Below, in pieces: positions 54,236 to 64,000 of a stretch of 64,000 bases of DNA. The position numbers and the translations under genes were made by a program. Within the stretch, counting starts at the first letter, position 1; every line of letters starts with the position of its first letter. Under the pieces are notes generated by a model. The model was given only the letters and a program-made list of their open reading frames with translations, searched no databases and was not told the DNA's origin. This stretch comes from Sesamum alatum (taxonomy: Eukaryota; Streptophyta; Magnoliopsida; Lamiales; Pedaliaceae). The DNA is taken from the NCBI GenBank assembly GCA_034509735.1, contig JACGWO010000007.1:20984046-21048045 (forward strand), read 5' to 3'.

Positions 54236-56121
54236 TGTTAGAATAGGTGACCATGAAGCCAATTTTATTGAGCGAATTGTAACCTATGTCTGAACAATTT
54301 CAGAGTTTTAATAAACCTTGATGAATGAGAAAGTGATGTTCATCTGGCTCATACTTTGTCTGTGTTCACTTTACTGCTTTATAACTGTTCACTGCACAAA
54401 CAAAGCCTACATACTGAGATCACATTTCGGTAACTGGAACTACGCTTGGAGGTAAGTTCATGAAATCAATTTCTCCGAACCAATCTGAAAATCTCCAAGT
54501 CAAGGAATCTCGAGAAATGGGTATCGAGAATCCACTTGAGATTTGCATTAAGCATCTGTTGTCGTGTTTCATCGACGGGTGATGAGGGTCGTCTATGCAG
54601 TGTTAGTGGGTCAGCTTGCTAGGGAGTAGCTGCCTGAGGTGACTCGCAGGAACCGTCTTACGGAGGATCTTGAGTAAGGTTAGATAAGTATGACTTCAGT
54701 TCCCGGTTCCAAACGGTACAGGTTAATCCTTGGACTTGAGGAACTGTTGAGTTTACCTGTGTTTGTATCTTAGGTATGGTAAGAGATTACCAAGTCATAG
54801 TTACTTGAGTAGTCATAAGCCATATCTACTGCAGTCATGATGTGCAACGTGATAGTAGATTCTAAGAAAGGATCTGTCTCCTGTCAGAGCACTGACAGTA
54901 GCATCTCACTATGCTCTGAGTCTTGTCCCTAAATCTGTGGCCACAGTAACTGAACAGAAGGAAGGATTCCCTACAACGTTTAGTGTATGACAAGCCGACA
55001 CTTAGGTCCAAGATGGGTACCTACGTTTCCGTACCCTAGACCCTAAGTGGTGAGACTGTAGGCAGACGGATAAATGTACTGTAGAGCCTAAATGTTCACC
55101 CCCACGCATATTCACCTAGTCTCTAGTGCCATGGACCGTTGCTAGATAGCCACCCATGGTAACGGACGAATTCTGGGAATTCGACTAAGTCTAGCTGAAG
55201 GTGAACCTAAAGAGTCACACACAATCCGCACACATAACGTATTTAATTTAGAATTAAATATTTGGAGAGAGATGGGACGATTAAATTAGATTCAATCGGA
55301 TCTTTCTATTCTTGGGATATTAATTCCTTTAAATTGGATGAAAAGGAATTTAACTAATAAATTGGATTTATTGGAATTTATCACACGGGCTTAAAATAAA
55401 TACTATTATTTATTTATTTTCCCATGGATTATTTAAATAAGATTTAAATATTCCATAAATTAAATGGCTGGTTAAGATTAAAAGGAGAGATGGATGGATA
55501 GGATTGGTTTAACCAAATCAAAGGGCTACTTTGACTAGGAAATAGTCTTCCAAGAGTTGGATTTTGAAGAGGAATGGATTCCTCCTCTATATATATTCAT
55601 AGCCCTTCACTTGTGAAAGGATGATGAAATTTTAACACACACACTCACGCCTCTCTTCTCTCGGCCACTCTCCCTCTTTTCCTAAGAAAAATACTTTGGT
55701 TATTTTGTTTTCAAAATTGAACCTAAGGAGGGTTGATCACGTTAATCCATAGCGTTTGATCGATCCGTCCTCTGCAAAATAATATACACTTGATTTTTTG
55801 CTAGCACGAGAATCAAGATACATGGTCGGATTGCATGTACGATTTAGAGGGTCTCAATACGAGATCTTGGAGCAAAACGGGAAACAATGCAAGTAGCGGC
55901 TCAAAGACAAAACGACAACCAGGTAGGTTTTCATTTTGATGTTTCGTTTCTTTAGAACCCTACGGCCTCCATGACTTTTATGCTCTTTGTTTTGTTCATT
56001 AGATACACCGAATGCCCGGGAGGTTCAAGGGAACACCCCTTGAACGTTTACGTTTAATTCTTATTTATGGCATGTTTTAAATTCTTGCAATTTTATATTC
56101 CCGCGCTTCCGCATTCGCGCT
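54236..56121 (+). mobile_element. E5 3' LTR (type 1c), 3'-truncated
   Basis: Starts 'tgttagaataggtgaccatg', passes TATA-like 'ctatatatattc' (about 55587) and ends at 'gcattcgcgct', about 50 bases short. The WRKY-box region at 55531 has shrunk to one core through a deletion between direct repeats. Confidence 0.88.
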
Positions 56122-56485
56122 TGACAATGACAGGTACATAGACGTGATCGTTCAGTCACTTCCTCCTTCGTATGACCCGTTCGTTGTCAACTACAACATG
56201 AACGGACTTGAGAAGTCCATTCATGAATTGATCAACATGCTGTTCCAATACGAGACAATGACCCACAAATCTGCACCATCGGTATTGATAGGAGAGGCTT
56301 CGACCCCAAGGTGAATGGCAAGAGGGTCGGACGCTAAAAGAGAATGAAGGGAAAAGGGAAGGCAGTTGCAGTCATTGCTCGCACTCCTAGCGCCCCTGTT
56401 GCCCCAGTGGGAATGGGCAAAGGAAAAGGAAAGGCTCGGGGTTCTCAGCGGTCTAATCTTAAAACGCATACAAATGACTACCAAA
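56121..56485 (+). pseudogene. Copia gag fragment E7
   Basis: Starts 'LDNDRYIDVIVQSLPPSYDP' and continues 'FVVNYNMNGLEKSIHELINM', 'QYETMTHKSAPSVLIGEAS', then the lysine-rich linker in a shifted frame (stop near 56311). It begins at the same gag codon as fragment E1 (3035) and shares its 'MNGLEK' signature. Protease and beyond are missing. Confidence 0.8.
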
Positions 56486-56569
56486 AAGTAAGAACAAAAC
56501 AAGAACAACCAAAAGCGGGTCATATTATTTTAATCGACTCCCACAACACACCAACAACATTAAAAAAAA

Positions 56570-57829
56570 TGGGTACAGTACAAGTTACCCCTGTGATCTA
56601 TAAAAGGTTCAAAAAACCCCTTGACATAAAAAGAAGCATCAAAAAACCCCCTCGTGTTTATCAAGATAGGGCAAAATACCCCCTCCATCCTTGGGGTGTG
56701 CCACACGCGCTTTGCATGTAATTTTTCTTTAATTTTTTAATATAAAATAAAAACTACACCTTAATTTATGAACCATTCGATTTTGATTGTTATTGATTTA
56801 AGATTGAGATTTTATAGGATAAATCAACTGTTTATAAATCATTTATATTAAATATAATGAATGGTTCTGATTTAAATAAAAATGAATGGCTATATTTGAG
56901 CTTAAATTTAAATTGAAGATCCAGATTTAGCAAAAAAATCAATAATCTAGATTTTACTTGATTAAAATCATAGATTTAGATATAATATAGTACATTGATA
57001 TATATACAAATATTTATACATATTATTATTTTCTATTAATAAAATATTTAAATATATTTAGAAGAAAAATATGTTCTTGCCCAATCCCCAACCCACCCCC
57101 CGAGCCGCCGGCGACCTCCGCCCCTTCCGTTGCCTACCGCAGGCCCGCACCCCTAAACCCCCACCCCCGTCTGTGCCCGCCACCACCTCCTCCCCTAGCC
57201 CTGAGCTGCCGCCTGCCCCCCCCCCCCTCCCTCTCCCTCGAGTGCCTATTCCCCCACCCCTTTTGTCCCGTCCCCCAAGCGTCCGCTGCCCCCATCCATT
57301 CGTCGTCGCCTGTTCCCCCTTCCCCCCTCCCCACCCCACCCAGCCACCTACAGCCCGCCTCACCTACTCCCTCCTCCTCTCTCCTATATATATATGTATA
57401 TGTATATGTAAATGTATATGTATATGTATATATTATGTATAAATATGTCTATTTCTATATTTTAAAAATATATGAAATTTTATATTTTAAAATTTTATAT
57501 TAAAGAAAATAATAGTTTCCTTTAATGTTATTATATATTAGAATAGTTTATGTAAAATAAATGTGAACCACAGATCTTGTTGATAAAATCTAGATCGCTC
57601 ATTTATATAATTTTAAATCTAATGGTTTTTAAGTAGGGGTAGAATTATAATTTTATAATTAAAAATAAAAATAAAAAATCTAAAAATGGTGAGTTTTATG
57701 CATGCTCACATCGAGGGGGCAATGTGCCCTATTTTTATGAACACGAAGGGGGTTTTTTGATACTCTTTTATGTTATGGGGATTTTTTGAACCTTTTATAG
57801 ATTACAGGGGGTAAATTGTACTTTACCCC
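56570..57829. mobile_element. Mutator-like non-autonomous element
   Basis: Long terminal inverted repeats (about 115 bp): left 'gggtacagtacaagttaccc', right inverse 'gggtaaagtacaatttaccc', with matching inner blocks ('tctataaaaggttcaaaaaa', 'atcaaaaaaccccct'). Flanks are A-rich ('ttaaaaaaaa' on both sides), compatible with a 9-10-bp target duplication but ambiguous because of the A-runs. No transposase. A C-rich block at 57080-57350 encodes a proline-rich open frame (57071-57442) that I do not consider a gene. TATATG microsatellite at 57382-57435. Confidence 0.75.
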
Positions 57830-57945
57830 TTAAAAAAAAAAGATGTTAACATATGCCATCTATTAAAATCACATATTCGTCAAAGTAATGCAAGAATGGA
57901 ACAAAAATAAGGAAAAGGAAAATAGCGATGGCTACATTATATATT

Positions 57946-58192
57946 GGGTAACTTACAATGACACCCCTTGAGGTTAGACCAAAATACACACAAACACCCC
58001 CTATTTTTGTTAAAATTACAACTACACCCTTTGAGGTTGTAATAGTATTACAACCACACCCCCTATTCAAAGGCAAAGCTTACACTAATACCCCCTGAAA
58101 AATATTTGAGGGGTGTAGTTATAATTTCACAAAAGACAGGGGGTGTTTGTGTAATTGAGCCTCACCTCAGGGAGTGTCAATGTAATTTACCC
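57946..58192. mobile_element. Palindromic MITE, Mutator-like, 247 bp
   Basis: Nearly the whole element is an inverted repeat: left 'gggtaacttacaatgacacc', right inverse 'gggtaaattacattgacact'. Target duplication of 9 bp, TTATATATT (57937-57945) against TTACATATT (58193-58201), 8 of 9 matching. No coding capacity. The 9-bp duplication points to the Mutator group. Confidence 0.82.
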
Positions 58193-58201
58193 TTACATAT
58201 T

Positions 58202-58454
58202 TTATCTGAGAACAGGTTTCAACTTTCTAAAGTGAAAACAATAAACTATTATTTATTAAATAAATAATCGATTACAATCATTCATGTCAAATATCTATAT
58301 CTAACAATAACAAATATAACAATAATATACAAATTATCAGTATCAGATAACTATATCTAGTCAACACCTAGTATTATAGTAGAACGCACCTACTACTTAA
58401 AGTAGAACAAGAACAACACTTACTATTAAAATGGAACAACATCCCACGAAATTG
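58202..58454. other. AT-rich spacer, nothing recognised
   Basis: AT-rich, with 'aacaataac'-type short repeats; no open frame or repeat family that I recognise. Confidence 0.4.
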
Positions 58455-58526
58455 TGGTGTTCGAACCTATGACTTTAAAGTCTTGAGATTTCAACTTCGC
58501 TAATTAAACTAGTCCTCATTAGCTAC
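58455..58526 (-). repeat. Possible tRNA-derived (SINE-like) remnant
   Basis: On the minus strand 'ggactagtttaattagcgaa' followed about 30 bases later by 'ataggttcgaacac' resembles the A box and B box (GGTTCGA-N-N-C) of a tRNA-derived sequence. No acceptor stem closes, so it is not a tRNA gene. Could also be a chance match. Confidence 0.25.
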
Positions 58527-60473
58527 TGTTATAATAGGTGACCGTGAAGCCAATCTGATTGGGCTTATGTAACCTATGTCCGACAGTTTTGGTGATTTAA
58601 TAATTATCATGAATAAGAAAGTGATATTCATATGGCTTAAATACTTTGTTTGTGTTCACTTACTGCTTTATATTATTAACCGTTCAATGCACGAGCAAAG
58701 CCCACAGACCGAAACGGCAATCCAAGAAACTGGATGGCGCATAGCATGGCAGGTCATGAAATCAGTTTCTGTGGATTGGTCTGAAACACTCCAAGTCAAG
58801 GGATCTCGAGATAGGGTATCGAGAGTCCGTTTGAGACTTGCACTAAGCGATTGCAATTGCGTTTCATCGACAAGCGATGAGGGATGTCCATGCATTGTTA
58901 GTAGATCAGCCAGCTAGGTGCCAGCTGACTGAGGTGACTCGTGGGAATCGTCATATCGAAAACCTTGAGTAGGGTCGATAGGTATGACTTGTGTCCTTGG
59001 TTCCAGCAGTACGGGTTTGATCCTCAGACTTGAGGGACTACTAAGATCACATACACACCATGCCTGTGCCTTAGGTTTGGCAAAAAGCTACCAAGTCCAA
59101 AGACTCAGTTGTTATAAAACCTATCTAGTGCAGTCAAGATGTGTAGTGTAGACAGTAGGTCCTAAGAGAGGATTCGTCTCCTGTTAAAAGGGTTGACAGT
59201 AATATCTCACTTTTACTCAGAGACTCGTCCTCCATAAATCTGTGGCCACAGTGACTGAACAATGGGACAGGATCCCTGTGACGTTTAATGTGAACAAGTC
59301 AAGAATGGGTACCCACGTCCTAAAGGTCCATACCCTATACTATAGTTGTGAGATAGTGGATGGAAGGATAAATGTATTGGAGAGCCTAAATGTTCACGCC
59401 ATAATATTCACCTAGTCTCTAGTGTCGTGGACCGTTGCTAGACGGCCACCCATGGTGACGGACGAATTCCGTTCATAAGATGACTGGAGATTCGGCCAAG
59501 TCTAGCTGAGGGTGAACCTACAGAATCACACACAACCCGCCGGTAACAAAGGAATTAATTTAAAATTAATCACGGGAGATGGACCAATTTAATTAGATTA
59601 AATTAGTTCCCCTTTTTCTTGGATTGTTGATTCTTTTAATTAGATTAAAAAGGATTAACTAATAAACAAGACTTATTAGAAATGAGGAAATGGGCTTAAA
59701 ATAAGTAAATATTATTTATTTAAAGACCTATGGATTACTTAAATGAGATTTAAATATTCCATAAAATAATCCGTCATGATGATGGACGGACGAGATTGAA
59801 GTAGAGAGATAAAAGGCCGGGATTAGTTTCACTAATTCTAAAGCCTAATTTGACTAGGATTTGACTAGGTCAAAATCCTAGTCAAAGTCAGCCTCTTAAT
59901 TAGAGTTTGAAGAGGAATAGGATTATTCTTCTTCTATAAATACTTACAGAAGCACACACACACACATGATGATGATCTTGTGAAGACACACACACACACT
60001 CCACCGGCTACTCTCTCTCTCTCTCGTCCCCTCTCTCCTTTGTCTCCAAGAAAAGCCTAGTTCCTTGTTTAATACAAGTGGGCACTAGACGGATTGATCA
60101 CGTTAATTAATAACGCTTGGTCGATTCGTCCTCCCTATATATATTCTCTTGATTTCTTTCTTGGACGATTTAGAGGGTTCCTATTTTAGAATCTTGGTGG
60201 CAAAACGTGGAACAAACGCGTGTAACAGTACGAAGACAAAACTACAACCCGGTGGGTCTTTATATTTAGTTTTCGTTTCCACCCTATTGCCACCATGATA
60301 TTTTGCATGTTTTCTTTGATCATGAGATACACTGAACACTCGAGATGTTCAAGGGAACAACCCCTGAACGTGTATTTACGTTTCAGTATAAGCATGTTTT
60401 ACCTTTTATGTTTTATTTATATCACACTTCCGCAATCACGCTCCTCCAGAACGATCCGCACTATTATTTTTCA
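58527..60473 (+). mobile_element. E8 5' LTR (type 1)
   Basis: 'tgttataataggtgaccg' to 'ctattatttttca', 1947 bp, directly followed by G and the PBS. Confidence 0.92.
59849..59940 (+). promoter_or_regulatory. E8 LTR promoter: WRKY boxes plus TATA
   Basis: Four WRKY-box cores in 59849-59887, then 'ctataaatact' at about 59934. Confidence 0.5.
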
Positions 60474-60474
60474 G

Positions 60475-60486
60475 TGGTATCAGAGC
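60475..60486 (+). promoter_or_regulatory. E8 primer-binding site
   Basis: 'tggtatcagagc', an exact match to the plant copia Met-tRNA primer site, one base after the LTR end. Confidence 0.92.
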
Positions 60487-62489
60487 CCGATTCGGTGTAT
60501 AGGCCTAGGGTTTTATGTGCTATACGTGTAAAGCATAATTTACGTTGCTTTTATTTACGTTTGAAGCATGTTGTAAATTTCTTGGGTTCATCACATTAAT
60601 TTTTCACGAGATCTTGGTTTTCTTGGTTTCTTGAAAAACAGGGCAGAAAATAATAACAGAATAGAAAAAACGGAGAACGCGACAGCCGCTACTGACCGCG
60701 TGCGCAGTGCGCACGGCCAGGCGTGCGCAGGCAGAAGAGCCTACGCGTGGCAGCCCGGCCAGCGTCTAGCCCGCGCGACAGAGGAGCCTGCGCGTGGCAG
60801 CCCGGCCAGCGTCTAGCCTGCGCGACAGAGCATACGCGCGGCCAGTTAGGTCGCGCGCGCACACGCAGGCAAAGGAGCCCATCCAGCGCGCTCATGCAGG
60901 CAGATCCACCCTGCCTGCGGCCGTACACGCAGATGGCGCGGCCAAGTGCGCGCGCATGCAGGCAGGGGAACCTATGCACGCTCAGTGCGCGCAGGTGGCA
61001 GGCTGGGCCTGCCGACCTATGTGTCCGGCCAGGGCGCCGCCGGCAGCGGCGGCCCTCAGCCATCTTCGGTTATTTTTCTTGTTCTATTTTCAGAATTAAT
61101 TTTTTGGAATTATTTTTATTATTTCTGCATGTTTTTCTTAAAGACATTATTTTGAAATATTTTATTTTCTTGGTTTGGAAACCACCAAAAATTTAATATT
61201 TTTTGAATAATGAAGAAAGGTATTTCCTAATAAGAAAAGGATTGCGATTGTTGCACCAATTTTGAGTGTAGAAATTATCTTTGTCTACAGAATGATGATG
61301 TTGGATATCATGGATTATGTGTGTAATGTTATTTGCGTTTATGATCACAAAGCCCTAGACCGTATGTATGGTTTTATTGTTTATGTTGGGCCTATGTGCC
61401 TCGTTTATATTCCTCTCTCTCTATTCTGGTTGCCTTGGAATAATAGAGCCTTCTATTTCCCTCCAAATGTACTCCCCCCGGGTGTTCACCGGGGTTTCTT
61501 TTTAAGTTGTAATGAGTGTAGTAATAGTTGTGAGGTTCTATTTTATTTTGATGAAGAAGATAAAGGATGGCACAGAAGGAGCATCCAATGATTTCTATGG
61601 AGACCCGGTGGAAAAGGAGGCAAGGCCCATCAGTGTGTGATGGGTTTCTACTATTAAATGTAATAGTGTAGGACCAACCTTAGATTGACCATAGATCCAC
61701 TGCGGGCTCAGTGGGTCGCATAGGATTCGGGCTTGTAATCATCCAATAGGGGCGTTGCTAGGCTTTTATTTTTGCATGTGGCTTATGTGATGGATGAATG
61801 GTTTATTTATCGTATTACTGTTGTGGCATGCAAAACATTCTATGCATAATGTATGTATGTGATATAACGATATATCTTCGGTCATTAAAACTCTCACTTG
61901 GTTGGACCAAGTTAAATGTTAGCCCTTAATAAATGGACCAGAACCCTAGTGATTCGTCCAAGCCTTCCAACCCATAACAAAGTGAGGAAGCTGGCTTCAG
62001 TCAATTGCGTGGTCTCACGAGTAGTGGCACATCTCTTATCTTTAAAATAAGCTGCACTTTGTTGTGCACGAAGTGAATACACTCTTGTTGCCTGTCTCAC
62101 GAGTCATGGGGGGTAGCAGTGATTGCTATGATTCGGTTGATTGGGTCAGGGTCTAACACCTGAATAACGTGATTCTCTTGGAGTTCTCGGGATCACATAA
62201 AAGGGTGAGGCAGGACATCTTGGGAATCTCGTTAGACGAGAATGGTATGGAATACCTCCTACAAGTTGTTTTTCATACGAGTCGTAAAATTGAGGTATGG
62301 AAAATATCGTTGTGGATTCCGAGCCCACTAGGAAAGGATTTTTCCCGAAAACAACTTTGAGAGTGTCGTGTTTTCGTAAAAAAATAGTGGGAGCATTAAA
62401 CAACTGAAGTCCAAGTCTTCAATTGTTATTAAAACACCATTTTATTCTGCTGATTATATACTCCGTTTTTAAATGTAGATTTAAAACAA
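60487..62489 (+). other. E8 untranslated leader with GC-rich block
   Basis: About 2 kb. The GC-rich block at about 60690-61060 contains repeated 'cgcgtggcagcccggccag' units and 'cacgcaggca' variants. Then follow the conserved leader landmarks and 'ccgtttttaaatgtag' just before gag. Open frames across the GC block on both strands match nothing known. Confidence 0.65.
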
Positions 62490-63357
62490 ATGTCTAAGAA
62501 CCCGTTTTCAACTGTACTTAAGACAAACAAATTTAATGGAACAAATTATAACGATTGGTTGTGCAATCTGAGGATAGTCCTCGATTTATGAGAACCAAGA
62601 CTATGTCATGGACAAGCCGTTTCCTCGGAATTTGCCGGAAGGATCCACGCCCGAAGAACGTGAGACGTTCGAGACTTGGCATCAAGATAACTAGAAAGTC
62701 CGTAGCATCATACTGGCATCTATGACTAATGAAATACAAAAACAGTATGAGAGGCTAGACGACGTTCCTTCCATAATGGCTCGCCTGAAGGATTGTTATG
62801 TAGTCCCGGACCGGCATACTAGGTATGTCGCGATGAAGGCGTTCTTTGGAACTAAGATGACCGAGGGATCCTCTGTACATGAGCATGGGGTCAAGATGCT
62901 TACCTTAGTGGAAAAGCTCGAAGAACTCAAAGCAGGGCTCGATAACGAGACGTACATTGATGTGATCCTTCAGTCATTCCCACCCTTCTTCGGCCAATTT
63001 ATTGTTAACTACAACATGAATGCTCTTGAGAAAGGCATCCATGAGTTGATCAGTATGTTGGTTACGAGGCAACGACCAAAAACGTTTGTGCCATCGGTAT
63101 TGTTTGGAGAGGCTTCGACTTCCAAAGCTAAAGGTAAGGGTGCCGGACTTTGGAAAAGGAAGAAGGAAAAGGGAAAGGCCGTCTCAGCCGCTGCAAACGC
63201 TAAGAGCATTTCCGTTGCCAAAATGCAGAAAGGCAAAAGGAAAAGGAAGGTTGACTCGAAGCAACAGTCAAGGGCAAATGACATATGCGCTCATTGCCGT
63301 GAGAAAGGAAATTGAAAAAGGGATTGCCCCAAATTCCTTTCCAAACAAGGTACGTTT
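62490..63357 (+). pseudogene. E8 gag, frameshift and stops
   Basis: ATG at 62490 ('MSKNPFSTVLKTNKFNGTN'). One extra T near 62585 shifts the frame after 'RIVLDL'; the main frame resumes at about 62700 with 'NEIQKQYERLDDVPSIMARL', 'HTRYVAMKAFFGTKM', 'YIDVILQSFPPFFGQFIVNY' and a basic linker. In the zinc knuckle 'CAHCREKGN' the histidine is Asn and the next Trp codon is a TGA stop (63313), so the knuckle is inactivated. The start agrees with E2 and E4. Confidence 0.85.
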
Positions 63358-64000
63358 GTGGTTGAAGTTAATATGATTACTAATTCTGCTTCTTGGGTAT
63401 TGGATACCAGTTGTGGAGCTCACATTTGCAATGACTTGCAGGTGCTGAAAAGAAGCAGAAAACTGAGTAAAGGCGATATAGTCTTAAAGCTTGGCGATGG
63501 CAAGGCCATTGCTGTAGAAGCAGTAGGAACCGCCAGTATAGTAGTTAGAGATCATGTTAGGATAGAATTAGAGGAATGTTATTATGTACCTAGCATGATC
63601 AAAAATATCATTTCTATTCCATTGTTAGACAATAGTGGTTATGAATCTTCGATCAATAAAAATTACTTTTATTTGATAAAGGGTGGATTTATTCATCTGC
63701 TTGGTACACTTAATAACGGACGTTGTATCCGGCAAAAGTCTAATGTCATTATGATTGCTCAACACAAACGCAAAATAAATAATCATGAGAACGCACAACT
63801 GTGGCATGCAAGGTTAGGTCACATATCTAAGAAAGGATGAAGAAGTTGGTCAACTCAAAGAACCTAGAGGTTGGGGAGTTGAGCAATCTACAAACTTGTG
63901 AATCCTGTCGTAAAGGATAAATGACCAAGAGGCTCTTTGTAGGACAAAGTAGGCTTGCCACAGGTCTGTTGGACTTGGTTCATATGGACGTGTGTGGACC
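63358..64000 (+). pseudogene. E8 protease and integrase start, runs off window
   Basis: Same frame as gag, 63358-63840: protease 'WVLDTSCGAHICNDLQVL' (DTS rather than DTG), 'LGDGKAIAVEAVGT', 'YVPSMIKNIISIPLLDN', and pre-integrase 'LWHARLGHIS' (both His). A frameshift at about 63832 then leads to 'NLEVGELSNLQTCESC', a TAA at about 63918, and 'GQSRLATGLLDLVHMDVCG' at the window edge. Confidence 0.85.

Larger units (their letters stand above)
47416..56121 (+). mobile_element. Ty1/copia element E5 with both LTRs
   Basis: 5' LTR (47416-49364), leader, gag, integrase, RT, RNase H, PPT and 3' LTR (54236-56121). Both LTRs are type 1c ('ttattgagcgaattgtaacc') and belong together. In their first ~195 bases I count about 11 differences, so the insertion is not recent. 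The 5' LTR lacks its last few bases together with PBS; the 3' LTR lacks its last roughly 50 bases. Nucleocapsid and protease are deleted in frame. Confidence 0.88.
58527..64000 (+). mobile_element. Ty1/copia element E8, continues beyond window
   Basis: Complete 5' LTR, PBS, leader, gag, protease and start of integrase. The 5 bp before the LTR are GCTAC. Subfamily-1 gag ('NMNALEKGIHELISML'). The 3' part lies outside the window. Confidence 0.88.

Noticed and set aside
47416..56121. Target duplication for E5
   Set aside because: The 5' flank is GGAGA, but the 3' LTR is truncated before its end, so no partner can be read.
57071..57442. Proline-rich 123-codon frame as a cell-wall or signalling protein
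   Set aside because: Low-complexity C-rich DNA inside a transposon, ending in a TATATG microsatellite; the reverse strand is open as well (Gly/Arg-rich).
58455..58526. Functional tRNA gene
   Set aside because: No closed acceptor stem or anticodon arm; only box-like motifs.

Overview
The window looks like transposable-element-packed heterochromatin from a flowering plant, most likely a dicot. I find no single-copy host gene, rRNA or intact tRNA gene. Almost every base from about 1.6 kb onward belongs to nested LTR retrotransposons, mainly one Ty1/copia lineage with long LTRs (about 1.7-2.2 kb) and a roughly 2-kb untranslated leader before gag. A Ty3/gypsy gag remnant, a CACTA (En/Spm) element, a hAT-like element and two Mutator-like elements make up the rest. 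The species cannot be fixed from the sequence; the plant assignment rests on the element families, the Met-tRNA-type primer site and WRKY-type promoter motifs.

Layout: 1-1.59 kb, non-genic sequence with a 117-bp tandem array. 1.59-3.03 kb, gypsy gag pseudogene (-). 3.03-8.27 kb, copia E1 (+) split by a solo LTR with 5-bp target duplication (5483-7439). 8.27-17.65 kb, copia E2 (+: leader, gag, PR, IN, remnant RT, RNase H, 3' LTR); its LTR holds a hAT element, which itself holds a solo LTR. 17.65-22.79 kb, copia E3 (-), with the best-preserved reverse transcriptase. 22.79-33.79 kb, copia E4 (+), split by a minus-strand solo LTR (28548-30556) and apparently a recombinant of two subfamilies. 33.79-40.41 kb, copia E9 (+), its LTR split by a 4.25-kb CACTA element with 3-bp target duplication. 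40.41-47.42 kb, old copia E6 (-), its LTR split by another solo LTR. 47.42-56.12 kb, copia E5 (+), the only copy with both LTRs, but lacking nucleocapsid and protease. 56.12-58.53 kb, copia gag scrap E7, a Mutator-like element, a MITE and a possible tRNA-derived remnant. 58.53-64 kb, copia E8 (+), 5' LTR to integrase, running off the window.

Two copia subfamilies are visible. Subfamily 1 combines a gag with 'NMNALEK', an RNase H with 'GNGEL' and type-1 LTRs. Subfamily 2 combines a gag with 'MNGLEK', an RNase H with 'GGGEL' and type-2/3 LTRs. All polyproteins are broken by stops, frameshifts and deletions; many stops look like decay of methylated cytosines. No copy is autonomous as it stands.

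The most interesting signals are clusters of WRKY-box motifs just upstream of the LTR TATA boxes, a conserved splice-acceptor-like site just before the gag ATG suggesting a spliced leader intron, GC-rich inverted-repeat leaders, the recombinant element E4, and a palindromic CTGTACAG minisatellite inside the CACTA element.
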